A program made the translations under genes and the position numbers. Positions 8,696 to 15,583 of a stretch of 64,000 bases of DNA are shown here, in pieces. Where the stretch lies: positions 2,356,001 through 2,420,000 of the forward strand of contig NZ_AP024660.1 of assembly GCF_019977395.1 (NCBI RefSeq). Reading direction: 5' to 3'. The notes under the pieces were generated by a model. The model was not told the DNA's origin. It worked only from the letters and a program-made list of their open reading frames with translations, and made no database searches. How positions within the stretch are numbered: the stretch's first letter is position 1; each line of letters begins with the position of its first letter. The DNA is from Arthrobacter sp. NicSoilC5. GTDB lineage: Bacteria > Actinomycetota > Actinomycetes > Actinomycetales > Micrococcaceae.

Positions 8696-8718
8696 AGTAT
8701 ACGTCGGAAATTTCCGAC
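8696..8718 (-). promoter_or_regulatory. ArsR promoter with 16-bp perfect palindrome
   Basis: GTCGGAAATTTCCGAC (8703-8718) is a perfect palindrome. It is followed on the minus strand by TATACT (8696-8701), 6 bases before the GTG start codon. The palindrome covers the spacer region of the promoter, a common position for an ArsR-type repressor site. Autoregulation is inferred. Confidence 0.65.
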
Positions 8719-8802
8719 CTATCCGAAAAGGGCAGAAGGCGGCCATGTTCCCCGTATCACATCAGGGCTACGCTGGGCCGAAACAGGCGTACGCTGTAAC
8801 TG

Positions 8803-8816
8803 CATGCAAATGCATG
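8803..8816. promoter_or_regulatory. Palindrome upstream of alcohol dehydrogenase gene
   Basis: CATGCA-AA-TGCATG is an inverted repeat 32 bp before the dehydrogenase start. A TACGCT hexamer at 8790-8795 could be the -10 of the same promoter, which would put the palindrome at the transcription start. The binding protein is unknown. Confidence 0.4.
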
Positions 8817-8847
8817 AACTTACCAACGGACCGAAGGAGAATGCCCC

Positions 8848-9804
8848 ATGAAGGCATGGCAGTTCACCGGCACCAACAACCCCCTCACCCTCAACGAAGT
8901 GGCTGAACCCAGTGCCGGTCCGGGCCAGGCAGTGGTCAGCGTCAAGGCCGCCGGGGTGTGCCACTCGGACGTGACCGCCCTCGACGACGCCGGCTGGATG
9001 CCGCTGTTCCCGGAACTCCCCCGCACCATGGGCCACGAAAATGCCGGCGTCATCACCGAAGTGGGCCCCGGCATGGAGCACTGGAAAGTTGGCGACCGGG
9101 TTGGCCTCTCCCCCGTCATGAAGGACGGCGACGCGCTGGGTTACGGCAAATGGGACGGCGGCTTTGGCCCCAAACTGCTCGCCACCGACGACAACCTGGT
9201 GAAACTGCCCGATGAGGTCTCCTTCGAGCTGGGTGCGATGGCCACCGACGCCGGACTTACCGCCTACCACGCCATCATGGCCGTGGGCGGGGCCAAGGCG
9301 GGCATGAAGGTAGGCGTGATCGGCCTGGGCGGACTGGGCTACATCGGCGCCCGCGTCGCAGCACTGTCAGGCGCAGAAGTCTATGGCGCCGAGGTGAACC
9401 CCGAGACACAGAAGCTCGCGGACGAGATCGGCCTGGCCGGAGTGGCTGACTCCATCACCGAATTCAAGGACAAGAACCTGGACCTGATCGTTGATTACGC
9501 CGGGTTCGGCACCACCACCTCCGCGGCACTTGAGACCCTCGCCGAGTTCGGCACGCTGGTCCAGGTGGGCATGGGACGCCTTGAGGCGACCATCAACACC
9601 TACCCGCTGATCATCAACCAGCTGTCCATCAAGGGATCCAAGTCGGGCACCAAGGAGGACCTCGAGAACCTCTACGCCCTCATGAAGTCGGGCGAACTGA
9701 ACCCGCCGATGAACCTCATCCAGCAGGCCGATATCCCCGGCGCCATCGACAAGCTGCGCAAGGGCGGCGTGGTGGGCCGCTTTATCGCGGTCTACGAGGA
9801 CTGA
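8848..9804 (+). CDS. Zinc-type alcohol dehydrogenase (MDR family)
   Basis: The protein has 318 residues. Catalytic zinc ligands and partners are visible at C38 (GVCHSD), H63 and E64 (MGHENAG). The Rossmann motif GVIGLGGLGYIG lies at about 155-166, followed by an acidic residue after the second strand (GAEVNPET). The four-cysteine structural zinc lobe of classical dehydrogenases is absent, and the protein is about 30 residues shorter than usual. It should oxidise an alcohol or reduce an aldehyde with NAD(P). AAGGAG lies 9 bases before the ATG. It is a single gene ending in a strong terminator. Confidence 0.9.
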   Translation: MKAWQFTGTNNPLTLNEVAEPSAGPGQAVVSVKAAGVCHSDVTALDDAGWMPLFPELPRTMGHENAGVITEVGPGMEHWKVGDRVGLSPVMKDGDALGYGKWDGGFGPKLLATDDNLVKLPDEVSFELGAMATDAGLTAYHAIMAVGGAKAGMKVGVIGLGGLGYIGARVAALSGAEVYGAEVNPETQKLADEIGLAGVADSITEFKDKNLDLIVDYAGFGTTTSAALETLAEFGTLVQVGMGRLEATINTYPLIINQLSIKGSKSGTKEDLENLYALMKSGELNPPMNLIQQADIPGAIDKLRKGGVVGRFIAVYED

Positions 9805-9825
9805 ATCAGCCGCGCACTGGGCTGA

Positions 9826-9870
9826 GCGGACGACGGCGGCCGGGTCGCGCCGTCGTCCGCTTGCTTTTTT
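9826..9870 (+). terminator. Intrinsic terminator after alcohol dehydrogenase
   Basis: GCGGACGACGGCG (9826-9838) pairs with CGCCGTCGTCCGC (9848-9860) and is followed by six Ts at 9865-9870. It is the clearest member of the shared terminator family in this window. Confidence 0.85.
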
Positions 9871-9970
9871 GACGGCTGCTGCGGCACGCCCACGGTTCAT
9901 CCACTAGGCTCACTTTTGGTCCGTTGTGGACCTTGACCCGGCTGCGCCGGACTTATTGGGGGACATATCC

Positions 9971-11017
9971 ATGGTGGAAACTTGCACTACATCAAAGACG
10001 CCGTCCAAGCGCGTGGCCTGGCCGCATACCGCGGCAATTGTCCTGCTGCTGGCCGGGTTGGCGGGATGTACCTACTCTGATCACGCGGCAGAGCCGGCGG
10101 CCGCCGTCCAGTCCACACCCGCCCCCACCACGTCCTCCGCCGCGAAGCCCGCGTTGAGTGGAGAAACCGTGCGGGACTCGTTTGGCAACGTGGACTTTTA
10201 CACCACGGCGGCGGGCGACACGCTCGCAGCAGTAGCGAAGGCATACAAGCTTTCCGAGGCAAAGGTCGCAGAGTTTAACGGACTCCAGCCCGGAACTCCC
10301 CTCACTCCGGGCACGAAGCTCCGGCTGCTGCCGTCCGGTCCAACGCGGGGCGCAATGGGCGCTGCCACGGGCGACGTAAACGGCATTCCAATGGATTACA
10401 CAGTGGAACCCGACGACAGCCTGGCCGGCATCACCTACCGGTTCAACCTGACCGAGGAGCAGTTGGCGGAAGCGAATAAGGTTCCGTTCGCCTACGAAAA
10501 GGGGAACGTCTTCTTCATCCAGGCCGGAAGGGCCATCCGCCTACAAAAAAACCCGGTGGACAGCCGCTCGGGGTCCGGCACAGAGGTCAACAACTCGTTC
10601 GGCCAGACGGTCTTCTACACCACGGTGGACGGCGACTCGTTCGACAGCCTTGGCTACAAGTTCCGCTCAACCACCGCACAGATCCTGCTGTACAACCCTT
10701 CCTTGGCGGCGGACCAGCCCATCCCTCCAGGCACGAAGGTTCGCCTGATTCCGGGCGCACTGAAGATTGAGGGCGCACAGGGAAGCTTCACCGCAGACGC
10801 CAACGGGATTCCGCTGACCTACACCACGGCGCCCGGGGACACGGAGCGTCAGATCGTCTTCCGCTTCGGCGCGACTGACCTGCGCGCGGCCAATCGCCCC
10901 AGCAAAGGAACAGGCGGGGCGTGGTACGAATTTACCGACCTGCCGTCCGGGGAACTGGCACCCGGGCAGACCATCAGTGTGGCGCTGGACAAGCCCATCA
11001 ATAATCCCGAACGCTAA
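9971..11017 (+). CDS. LysM-repeat lipoprotein
   Basis: The protein has 348 residues. A hydrophobic segment ends in the lipobox LAGLAGC, so it is probably lipid-anchored on the outer face of the membrane. A Thr/Pro/Ala-rich spacer is followed by three or four LysM-like units (for example FYTTAAGDTLAAVAKAYKLS with PGTKLRLLP, and FYTTVDGDSFDSLGYKF with PGTKVRLIP). LysM binds N-acetylglucosamine glycans, so a peptidoglycan-binding role is likely. The ATG at 9971 was preferred over a GTG at 9926 because GGGGGA precedes it and the signal sequence then has normal length. Confidence 0.85.
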   Translation: MVETCTTSKTPSKRVAWPHTAAIVLLLAGLAGCTYSDHAAEPAAAVQSTPAPTTSSAAKPALSGETVRDSFGNVDFYTTAAGDTLAAVAKAYKLSEAKVAEFNGLQPGTPLTPGTKLRLLPSGPTRGAMGAATGDVNGIPMDYTVEPDDSLAGITYRFNLTEEQLAEANKVPFAYEKGNVFFIQAGRAIRLQKNPVDSRSGSGTEVNNSFGQTVFYTTVDGDSFDSLGYKFRSTTAQILLYNPSLAADQPIPPGTKVRLIPGALKIEGAQGSFTADANGIPLTYTTAPGDTERQIVFRFGATDLRAANRPSKGTGGAWYEFTDLPSGELAPGQTISVALDKPINNPER

Positions 11018-11103
11018 CGTCAACACTCAGTGACCCGGCCCATTCACTGCGGGCAGAGACCTGGGGTGCCCTACTCTGGAGTAACCCGAGAGAGGACCCG
11101 ACA

Positions 11104-11859
11104 TTGGCGTGTGACGGCTGCACCACATCTTCGCGGCTGGACTTTGACTTCAGCATGGCCTTCCAGCCGATTTTCGACGCTGGGGCGCACCGCGTCTGGG
11201 GCTATGAGGCCCTGGTCAGGGGCTTGTCCGGCGAGGGCGCCTACGAGGTCCTGGGAAAAGTGCTGCCGGAGCAGCGGTACCGTTTCGACCAGGACTGCCG
11301 GGTTAAGGCCATCGAGCTGGCATCACGGCTGTTCCCGTCGGATGAGGAGCTGATGCTGTCCATCAACTTCATGCCCAATGCGGTCTATGAGCCGGCGGCC
11401 TGCCTCCGCGCCACCCTCCATGCCGCGAAGCGCTGTGGCTTTCCGACATCGTCCATCATGTTTGAGTTCACGGAGAACGAAGAAGTCACCGACACTGCCC
11501 ACCTGACCAGCATCATCACCGAGTACCGTAAACAGGGCTTCACCACAGCCATCGATGATTTCGGTGCCGGCCATGCGGGGCTGGGCCTGTTGGTGGACTT
11601 CCAGCCGGACTTGTTGAAGATCGACATGAAGCTGATCCGTGGCATTGACACCAGCCCGGCACGGCAGGCAGTGGTGGCCGGCATCGGCGGCATCGCAAAG
11701 GAGCTGGGAATCACGGTGCTTGCAGAGGGCGTGGAAACCGAGGAGGAGTTCCGGGTCCTGAAAGCCGGTGGAGTCCCCTTGTTCCAGGGCTACTGGTTCG
11801 CCAAACCGGAATTCGAGGCCCTGCCGGGAATCCGGGCGCTGGGCATCCCCGCCGCCTAG
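11104..11859 (+). CDS. EAL-domain protein, likely cyclic-di-GMP phosphodiesterase
   Basis: The protein has 251 residues, essentially a lone EAL domain. The catalytic set is present: E of YEALVRG (residue 35), N of SINFMPN, E of EFTENEE, the DD pair of IDDFGAG, K of LLKIDMK, and E of LAEGVETEEEF. It should therefore hydrolyse c-di-GMP. The N-terminus carries CDGC, a possible metal- or redox-sensing pair. TTG is the start codon, supported by AGAGG 8 bases upstream. There is no sensor domain or membrane helix, so control must come through partners or the CxxC pair. Confidence 0.88.
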   Translation: MACDGCTTSSRLDFDFSMAFQPIFDAGAHRVWGYEALVRGLSGEGAYEVLGKVLPEQRYRFDQDCRVKAIELASRLFPSDEELMLSINFMPNAVYEPAACLRATLHAAKRCGFPTSSIMFEFTENEEVTDTAHLTSIITEYRKQGFTTAIDDFGAGHAGLGLLVDFQPDLLKIDMKLIRGIDTSPARQAVVAGIGGIAKELGITVLAEGVETEEEFRVLKAGGVPLFQGYWFAKPEFEALPGIRALGIPAA

Positions 11860-11869
11860 CCCCGACCCC

Positions 11870-12175
11870 TCACTCCTGGGCGGATCCTCCCTTGCGGCCC
11901 AGCCTGTACCCCGCCCAGAACGCGAGCACCAGCAGGCCGGCCACCATGACAGCCAACCCGATCTGAGTGCCTTGCGTGACGAAGGCGGCCCCGTTGGCAA
12001 CGAACGGCTTATTGCTGAGCGGCGCGTAGGCGAACCAGCCAGTGAAATCGCGGTTCAGGTATGCGATCAGGACGCCCGCCAGCACTGCCGCAATTCCCAG
12101 CACAGGCACCGCGGCGGCAGGAACTTTGGCGTGCTTTGACGGTCGGTGTTCTTCAGGTGTGTTGTCTTCCCCCAT
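11870..12175 (-). CDS. Small two-helix membrane protein
   Basis: The protein has 101 residues. A charged cytosolic start (MGEDNTPEEHRPSKHAK) is followed by two transmembrane helices (about 20-40 and 72-92) and a basic tail (RLGRKGGS). It is convergent with the EAL gene, separated by 10 bp. Function unknown. Confidence 0.65.
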   Translation of the reverse strand: MGEDNTPEEHRPSKHAKVPAAAVPVLGIAAVLAGVLIAYLNRDFTGWFAYAPLSNKPFVANGAAFVTQGTQIGLAVMVAGLLVLAFWAGYRLGRKGGSAQE

Positions 12176-12246
12176 GCCCGCGAGTCTAGCCGTGCCCCGC
12201 TTCCCGGTACCTACCGGGCCAGGCGGATCGGGTCTAGGCTGGCCGG

Positions 12247-12606
12247 ATGTTGACTATAGGAACCATTGTCCTCGGCGTCAACGACGTCGCCGCCGCCACC
12301 AAGTTCTGGAACGACGCCATCAGCTATGTCCCCCGGGAGGCCGGCGACGAGACGTGGGTGACCCTTGTACCGTCGTCGGGCCCGGGCACGGAACTGTCCC
12401 TCATGCTCAGCGAAACCCCGGTCCAGGACCACCCGCGGATCCACCTGGACCTGTATGCGGACGACCAGTCCGCGGAGGTGGAGCGCCTGGTCGCGCTCGG
12501 CGCACGGCGCGTGGACTGGGACTCGTACCCGGAGGACCCCGACTTCGTGGTCCTGGAGGATCCGGACGGGAACCGGTTCTGCGTCATCGACAAGAGTCCA
12601 CGGTAG
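12247..12606 (+). CDS. VOC-superfamily (glyoxalase/bleomycin resistance-like) protein
   Basis: The protein has 119 residues and one VOC module: IGTIVLGVNDVAAATKFWND at the start and DPDFVVLEDPDGNRFCVIDK at the end. The metal ligands usual in this fold are partly replaced, so a binding or isomerase role cannot be chosen. It is followed 100 bp later by the DUF427 gene in the same direction. Confidence 0.85.
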   Translation: MLTIGTIVLGVNDVAAATKFWNDAISYVPREAGDETWVTLVPSSGPGTELSLMLSETPVQDHPRIHLDLYADDQSAEVERLVALGARRVDWDSYPEDPDFVVLEDPDGNRFCVIDKSPR

Positions 12607-12706
12607 GACCGGGCCCCGGCATCCCGGGAACAAGCCCGGTGCGCGGCCCGTTGGCATCCGTACACGTACCGCATCCCGATGCGGTGGAACCGACGGAAGG
12701 GATCTC

Positions 12707-12991
12707 ATGGTCAGGGCTGTCTGGAACGGAAAAGTCATCGCCGAATCCGCGGACACGGTGGTGGTGGAGGGAAACCACTATTTCCCGCGCGACGCCGTCA
12801 ATCCCGCGTATTTGCGGGACAGCGACAAGAACACCTTCTGCCCGTGGAAGGGCACGGCCAGCTACCACACGCTGGACGTTGACGGCGAGCTGAACGAGGC
12901 CGCGGCCTGGTACTACCCGGAGCCCAAGCCGCGTGCGAAGCATATTGAGGATCGGGTTGCGTTCTGGCGAGGCGTCACCATCGAGGCCTGA
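12707..12991 (+). CDS. DUF427 family protein
   Basis: The protein has 94 residues. It contains the DUF427 signature: VRAVWNGKVIAESADTVVVEGNHYFP, then TFCPWKGTASYHTLDVDG and AAWYYPEPKP. The start ATG has GGAAGGGATCTC before it; a longer frame upstream is a shadow. DUF427 proteins are small single-domain beta proteins; their biochemical role is not established. A terminator hairpin follows. Confidence 0.9.
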   Translation: MVRAVWNGKVIAESADTVVVEGNHYFPRDAVNPAYLRDSDKNTFCPWKGTASYHTLDVDGELNEAAAWYYPEPKPRAKHIEDRVAFWRGVTIEA

Positions 12992-13004
12992 CAGGCCGCG
13001 TGAA

Positions 13005-13040
13005 GCGGACGACGGCGGATACTTGTCCGCCGTCGTCCGC
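13005..13040. terminator. Bidirectional hairpin between convergent genes
   Basis: GCGGACGACGGCGGA (13005-13019) pairs with TCCGCCGTCGTCCGC (13026-13040) around a 6-base loop. It separates the DUF427 gene from the convergent gene at 13086. It has no T-run. Confidence 0.65.
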
Positions 13041-13085
13041 CCCCCAACAATGTGGCCCGGCACGCATCATCGAGTGCCGGGCCGG

Positions 13086-13430
13086 CTAAGCGGCGAGCGG
13101 CAGGTCGAACAACTGCACAGCAAGCCTGATGAGGTGGCGGGGAGCGTCGCACTCTCCGTCCGACGGGCCGCGGCCCAGGAACAGGGCCGTCCCCTGGATG
13201 GTTCCGTCGAGATCGATTCCGGCCTCGCGGATGAGCACCTCAGCGCGGGGATTCGTGGCCAGCGTATGGGTGGGGCTGTCCAGATAGACGCGCCAATCCA
13301 TGCCGGCGATGTGGCCGATGCCGCCGGAGGCGATCTTCTGGAAGGCCGTCTCATCAAAGTCGATCGGCCGGAGGTGGACTGGCTGGGTGAGTCGGGTGGG
13401 GACGACTAAAGCGTTGTGGGAGGTCATCAC
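13086..13430 (-). CDS. DUF3846-like hypothetical protein
   Basis: The protein has 114 residues. The central part (DWRVYLDSPTHTLATNPRAE, then AGIDLDGTIQGTALFLGRG) resembles the DUF3846 layout of a small beta-rich protein found in actinobacteria and their plasmids and phages; this is a resemblance only. GAAGGA lies 7 bases before the GTG at 13430 and 10 bases before an ATG at 13427, so either could be the start. It is a single gene next to an AT-rich island. Function unknown. Confidence 0.65.
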   Translation of the reverse strand: MMTSHNALVVPTRLTQPVHLRPIDFDETAFQKIASGGIGHIAGMDWRVYLDSPTHTLATNPRAEVLIREAGIDLDGTIQGTALFLGRGPSDGECDAPRHLIRLAVQLFDLPLAA

Positions 13431-13536
13431 GGTGGTGTCCTTCGGCTGATCGCCCGGCTGTGGGCGCGGTGGAGCTTGCCGCTGTGGCGCGGGCGGCCGC
13501 GGGCTAGGAGTCCCGGGCGGCCGCCCGCTGGCATGG

Positions 13537-13671
13537 TCAGCGCTGGTTTTTGCGCGGTTTTATAAAATTCAGTTCGTTATTTTCGTTTTTCGCTCTTTTG
13601 TCGGCCCGTTTTTCCAGGATGGACTTGCCGGCTTTTTTCGCGGCGCCGCTTTTGGGGGATTTTCCGGACAT
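13537..13671 (-). CDS. 44-residue basic protein
   Basis: An ATG at 13671 opens a 44-codon frame ending in TGA at 13537-13539. The product is rich in Lys and Arg (MSGKSPKSGAAKKAGKSILE, then KRADKRAKNE and a tail FIKPRKNQR). AAAGG lies 11 bases upstream. Short KEKRADKRAK-type basic proteins of this layout recur in actinobacteria, so I regard it as real. It could bind nucleic acid or the ribosome, but that is a guess from charge. It lies in DNA of unusually low GC for this window, with long T and A runs. Confidence 0.7.
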   Translation of the reverse strand: MSGKSPKSGAAKKAGKSILEKRADKRAKNENNELNFIKPRKNQR

Positions 13672-13923
13672 CGGAATCACGCCTTTCTTTGCTTTGCGTT
13701 ACCCGATACCATACCTACTTTTATTTTTTTATCCAGTCCTGCGAATGCCCGTCAGCAAGCGGCATGATGGCACACACTGCCGGGCGTGCAGGATGGGTTC
13801 GGAGCCGGGTGGGTTTTTTAAAATTTTGCCGGCCCGCAGGGATTTGCGTTTCTTTTGCTTTGCCTCAAGAAAGCAGCCGGAAACTCTGCGCGCACCAGGA
13901 AAACAACCTCAAATTCGCTTATT
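13672..13923. other. AT-rich intergenic island
   Basis: This stretch separates the patatin gene from the 44-residue gene. It contains runs such as TTTTATTTTTTTA (about 13720) and TTTTTTAAAATTTTG (about 13813), unlike the GC-rich surroundings. On the minus strand, GGTATGGTATCGGG near 13708 could include the -10 of the small gene. No other frame is convincing. Confidence 0.5.
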
Positions 13924-14832
13924 TCATTTCCTCCAGAATTCTGTGAGCATCGCGGCGCGGGCTTTTCCTTCGTTGTATCCGGACTGGGCTGCTGCGGGAC
14001 GGAGTGACACATCCATTGCGTTGGCTCCGAACATGTGCCCGGCCCCGCTGTCCGGGAAGATGACTTCGACCCTGCTGCCCCCTGCCCGCAGCTCTTCCAC
14101 CTGCGCCGCCAGCTGCATGCCCCATTCCAGTGGCATCCGCGTTCTGCCACCGAAAGGCGACAGAACCAGGACACACCCGCACCCGGCCGCCAGGTCGGCG
14201 TTCTCGTTGCGACGGTAGCCGCCGTCGATATAGCTCCTGTCCCCAATCCGGTACGCCGAGCCGCTGGAGCAACTGGCGGCGACGGCGTCAACCAGGTCGA
14301 TGCCGCTGGTGCGGTCGAACACTGCCGGGTCCCCGGTAGCCGCACCGACGGCTGTGATCAGCAGTTCATGCTCCGGCCATTCCTCCGTGGGCAGCCGCGC
14401 CGCGACCGTGGCCCGCCACCGCTCCGAGGCGTCGTAGGCCGCCGCCAGGTCCAGTGCCGTTGCGCCCATCCTGCGGCGCATGTCCGGCGCATCCACGGAG
14501 GCGGCGATGATCCTGCTGGTCCGCTCCAGATGGCCGGACACCGGACTGCCGGACGTTCCCGTGGGACGCGTCCGCTGCGGAAGCGGAGCGTCAAGGACGG
14601 CGGCATAGAGTTCGGCGGCCCCGGCGCCGGCAATCTGCGCGGCTGCCGTGGACCCCGCCGATGTTCCAATGACCCGGTCGGCGCCGGTCACGTCCAGCCC
14701 GGCGTCTGCCAGGCCGGCGAGGACGCCGATCAGCCACGCGTTGCCGGTGGAGCCACCGCCTCCAAGGACCAGGGCGCGTTTGGATCTTCCCGTCGGAGCG
14801 GCGTGCGGGACGGAGGAAGGTGTTGTGTTCAT
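13924..14832 (-). CDS. Patatin-like phospholipase
   Basis: The protein has 302 residues. It has the oxyanion glycine loop GGGGSTGNAW (24-33), the nucleophile elbow GTSAG with S58, and the dyad aspartate D203 in YIDGG. The family hydrolyses acyl ester bonds in lipids. No signal peptide is seen, so it is cytosolic or secreted by another route. The GAAAGGCGACTCCC before the ATG acts as ribosome binding site. A short upstream frame and hairpin (14875-14938) may modulate its expression. Confidence 0.88.
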   Translation of the reverse strand: MNTTPSSVPHAAPTGRSKRALVLGGGGSTGNAWLIGVLAGLADAGLDVTGADRVIGTSAGSTAAAQIAGAGAAELYAAVLDAPLPQRTRPTGTSGSPVSGHLERTSRIIAASVDAPDMRRRMGATALDLAAAYDASERWRATVAARLPTEEWPEHELLITAVGAATGDPAVFDRTSGIDLVDAVAASCSSGSAYRIGDRSYIDGGYRRNENADLAAGCGCVLVLSPFGGRTRMPLEWGMQLAAQVEELRAGGSRVEVIFPDSGAGHMFGANAMDVSLRPAAAQSGYNEGKARAAMLTEFWRK

Positions 14833-14874
14833 GGGAGTCGCCTTTCGCGAATGTGCCTGTGCGGCGCTCCCGGT

Positions 14875-14893
14875 AGCGGCTGGGTCAGCCGCT
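14875..14893 (-). other. Stem-loop overlapping the stop codon of a leader frame
   Basis: On the minus strand, AGCGGCTG-ACC-CAGCCGCT is a perfect 8-bp stem with a 3-base loop. The TGA of the 17-codon frame lies inside it. This arrangement can couple ribosome movement on the leader with folding ahead of the patatin gene. Confidence 0.45.
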
Positions 14894-14938
14894 GATCGTC
14901 GACTGCGGGGGAGCGCCCATTACGGATACAGCATTCAT
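14885..14938 (-). CDS. Possible 17-residue leader peptide
   Basis: An ATG at 14938 is preceded by a near-perfect ribosome binding site (AGGAGGTGAGACCC). The frame runs 17 codons (MNAVSVMGAPPQSTISG) and ends inside a perfect hairpin, about 50 bp before the patatin start. The strong site on such a short frame suggests translation with a regulatory role. There is no run of a single amino acid to name a sensed signal. Confidence 0.4.
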   Translation of the reverse strand: MNAVSVMGAPPQSTISG

Positions 14939-15022
14939 GGGTCTCACCTCCTGGAGCCGGGTCACGATCAGGGGAATCCTGCCACACGGGCGCTGATTTT
15001 CGCAACGGGTAAATTTGAAGCG

Positions 15023-15496
15023 ATGATTTCGATTGACCGGGACAGCCCCATGCGTGATGACGTCCACCTGCTCCTGAACGAACACCTGGCCGACATGTTC
15101 GCCACCTCGCCCGCCGAAAGCGTGCACGCCCTGGACCACTCCGCACTCTCCGCCCCGTCCATCACGTTCTGGACGGCCCGCGAGGACGGAGCCCTTTTGG
15201 GGTGCGGCGCGCTTAAGCTGCTGGACTCCCCCGCCGGCCCGGCGAGGCATGGCGAGATCAAGTCCATGCGCACTACAGCAACCGCCCGGGGACGCGGCGT
15301 GGCCACCCTCCTGCTCGGGCACATCCTTGATGCCGCCCGGACGCGGAACCTTGAGCGCGTCTGCCTGGAAACCGGAACAGAGGACTACTTTGCGCCCGCG
15401 CGGCGGCTCTACGCCCGGCACGGGTTCACGGAGTGCCCGCCGTTCGCCGACTACGTGCTGGACCCCCACAGCGTGTTCATGGAACTCCGCCTGTAG
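15023..15496 (+). CDS. GNAT-family N-acetyltransferase
   Basis: The protein has 157 residues with a full GNAT fold. The acetyl-CoA binding loop is TTATARGRGVATLLLGHI, and the C-terminal part YFAPARRLYARHGFTECPPF is typical. It resembles the ElaA/PhnO-like small-molecule or peptide acetyltransferases. The ATG at 15023 begins the conserved fold; the longer upstream frame is unrelated. Its last two codons and stop lie within a 66-bp repeat found again at 20598. Confidence 0.88.
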   Translation: MISIDRDSPMRDDVHLLLNEHLADMFATSPAESVHALDHSALSAPSITFWTAREDGALLGCGALKLLDSPAGPARHGEIKSMRTTATARGRGVATLLLGHILDAARTRNLERVCLETGTEDYFAPARRLYARHGFTECPPFADYVLDPHSVFMELRL

Positions 15497-15552
15497 TCCC
15501 ACACAAGGAAAGCGGACGACGGCGGGTGGGCCCCCGCCGTCGTCCGCTCCTG
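15487..15552. repeat. 66-bp dispersed repeat, copy 1 (includes terminator)
   Basis: This segment is identical to 20598-20663 except for one base (A at 15516, T at 20627). It covers the last codons and stop of the GNAT gene plus the hairpin at 15511-15548. Confidence 0.9.
15511..15548. terminator. Bidirectional terminator hairpin
   Basis: AGCGGACGACGGCGGG (15511-15526) pairs with CCCGCCGTCGTCCGCT (15533-15548). It lies between the convergent GNAT and permease genes. Confidence 0.75.
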
Positions 15553-15583
15553 AAGCAGCGCTCGATTCAGCTTCCGCCGCCGG

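Noticed and set aside
13550..14218. 222-codon plus-strand frame across the AT-rich island
   Set aside because: It overlaps the patatin gene end in antisense, and its start lies in AT-rich DNA with no ribosome binding site.
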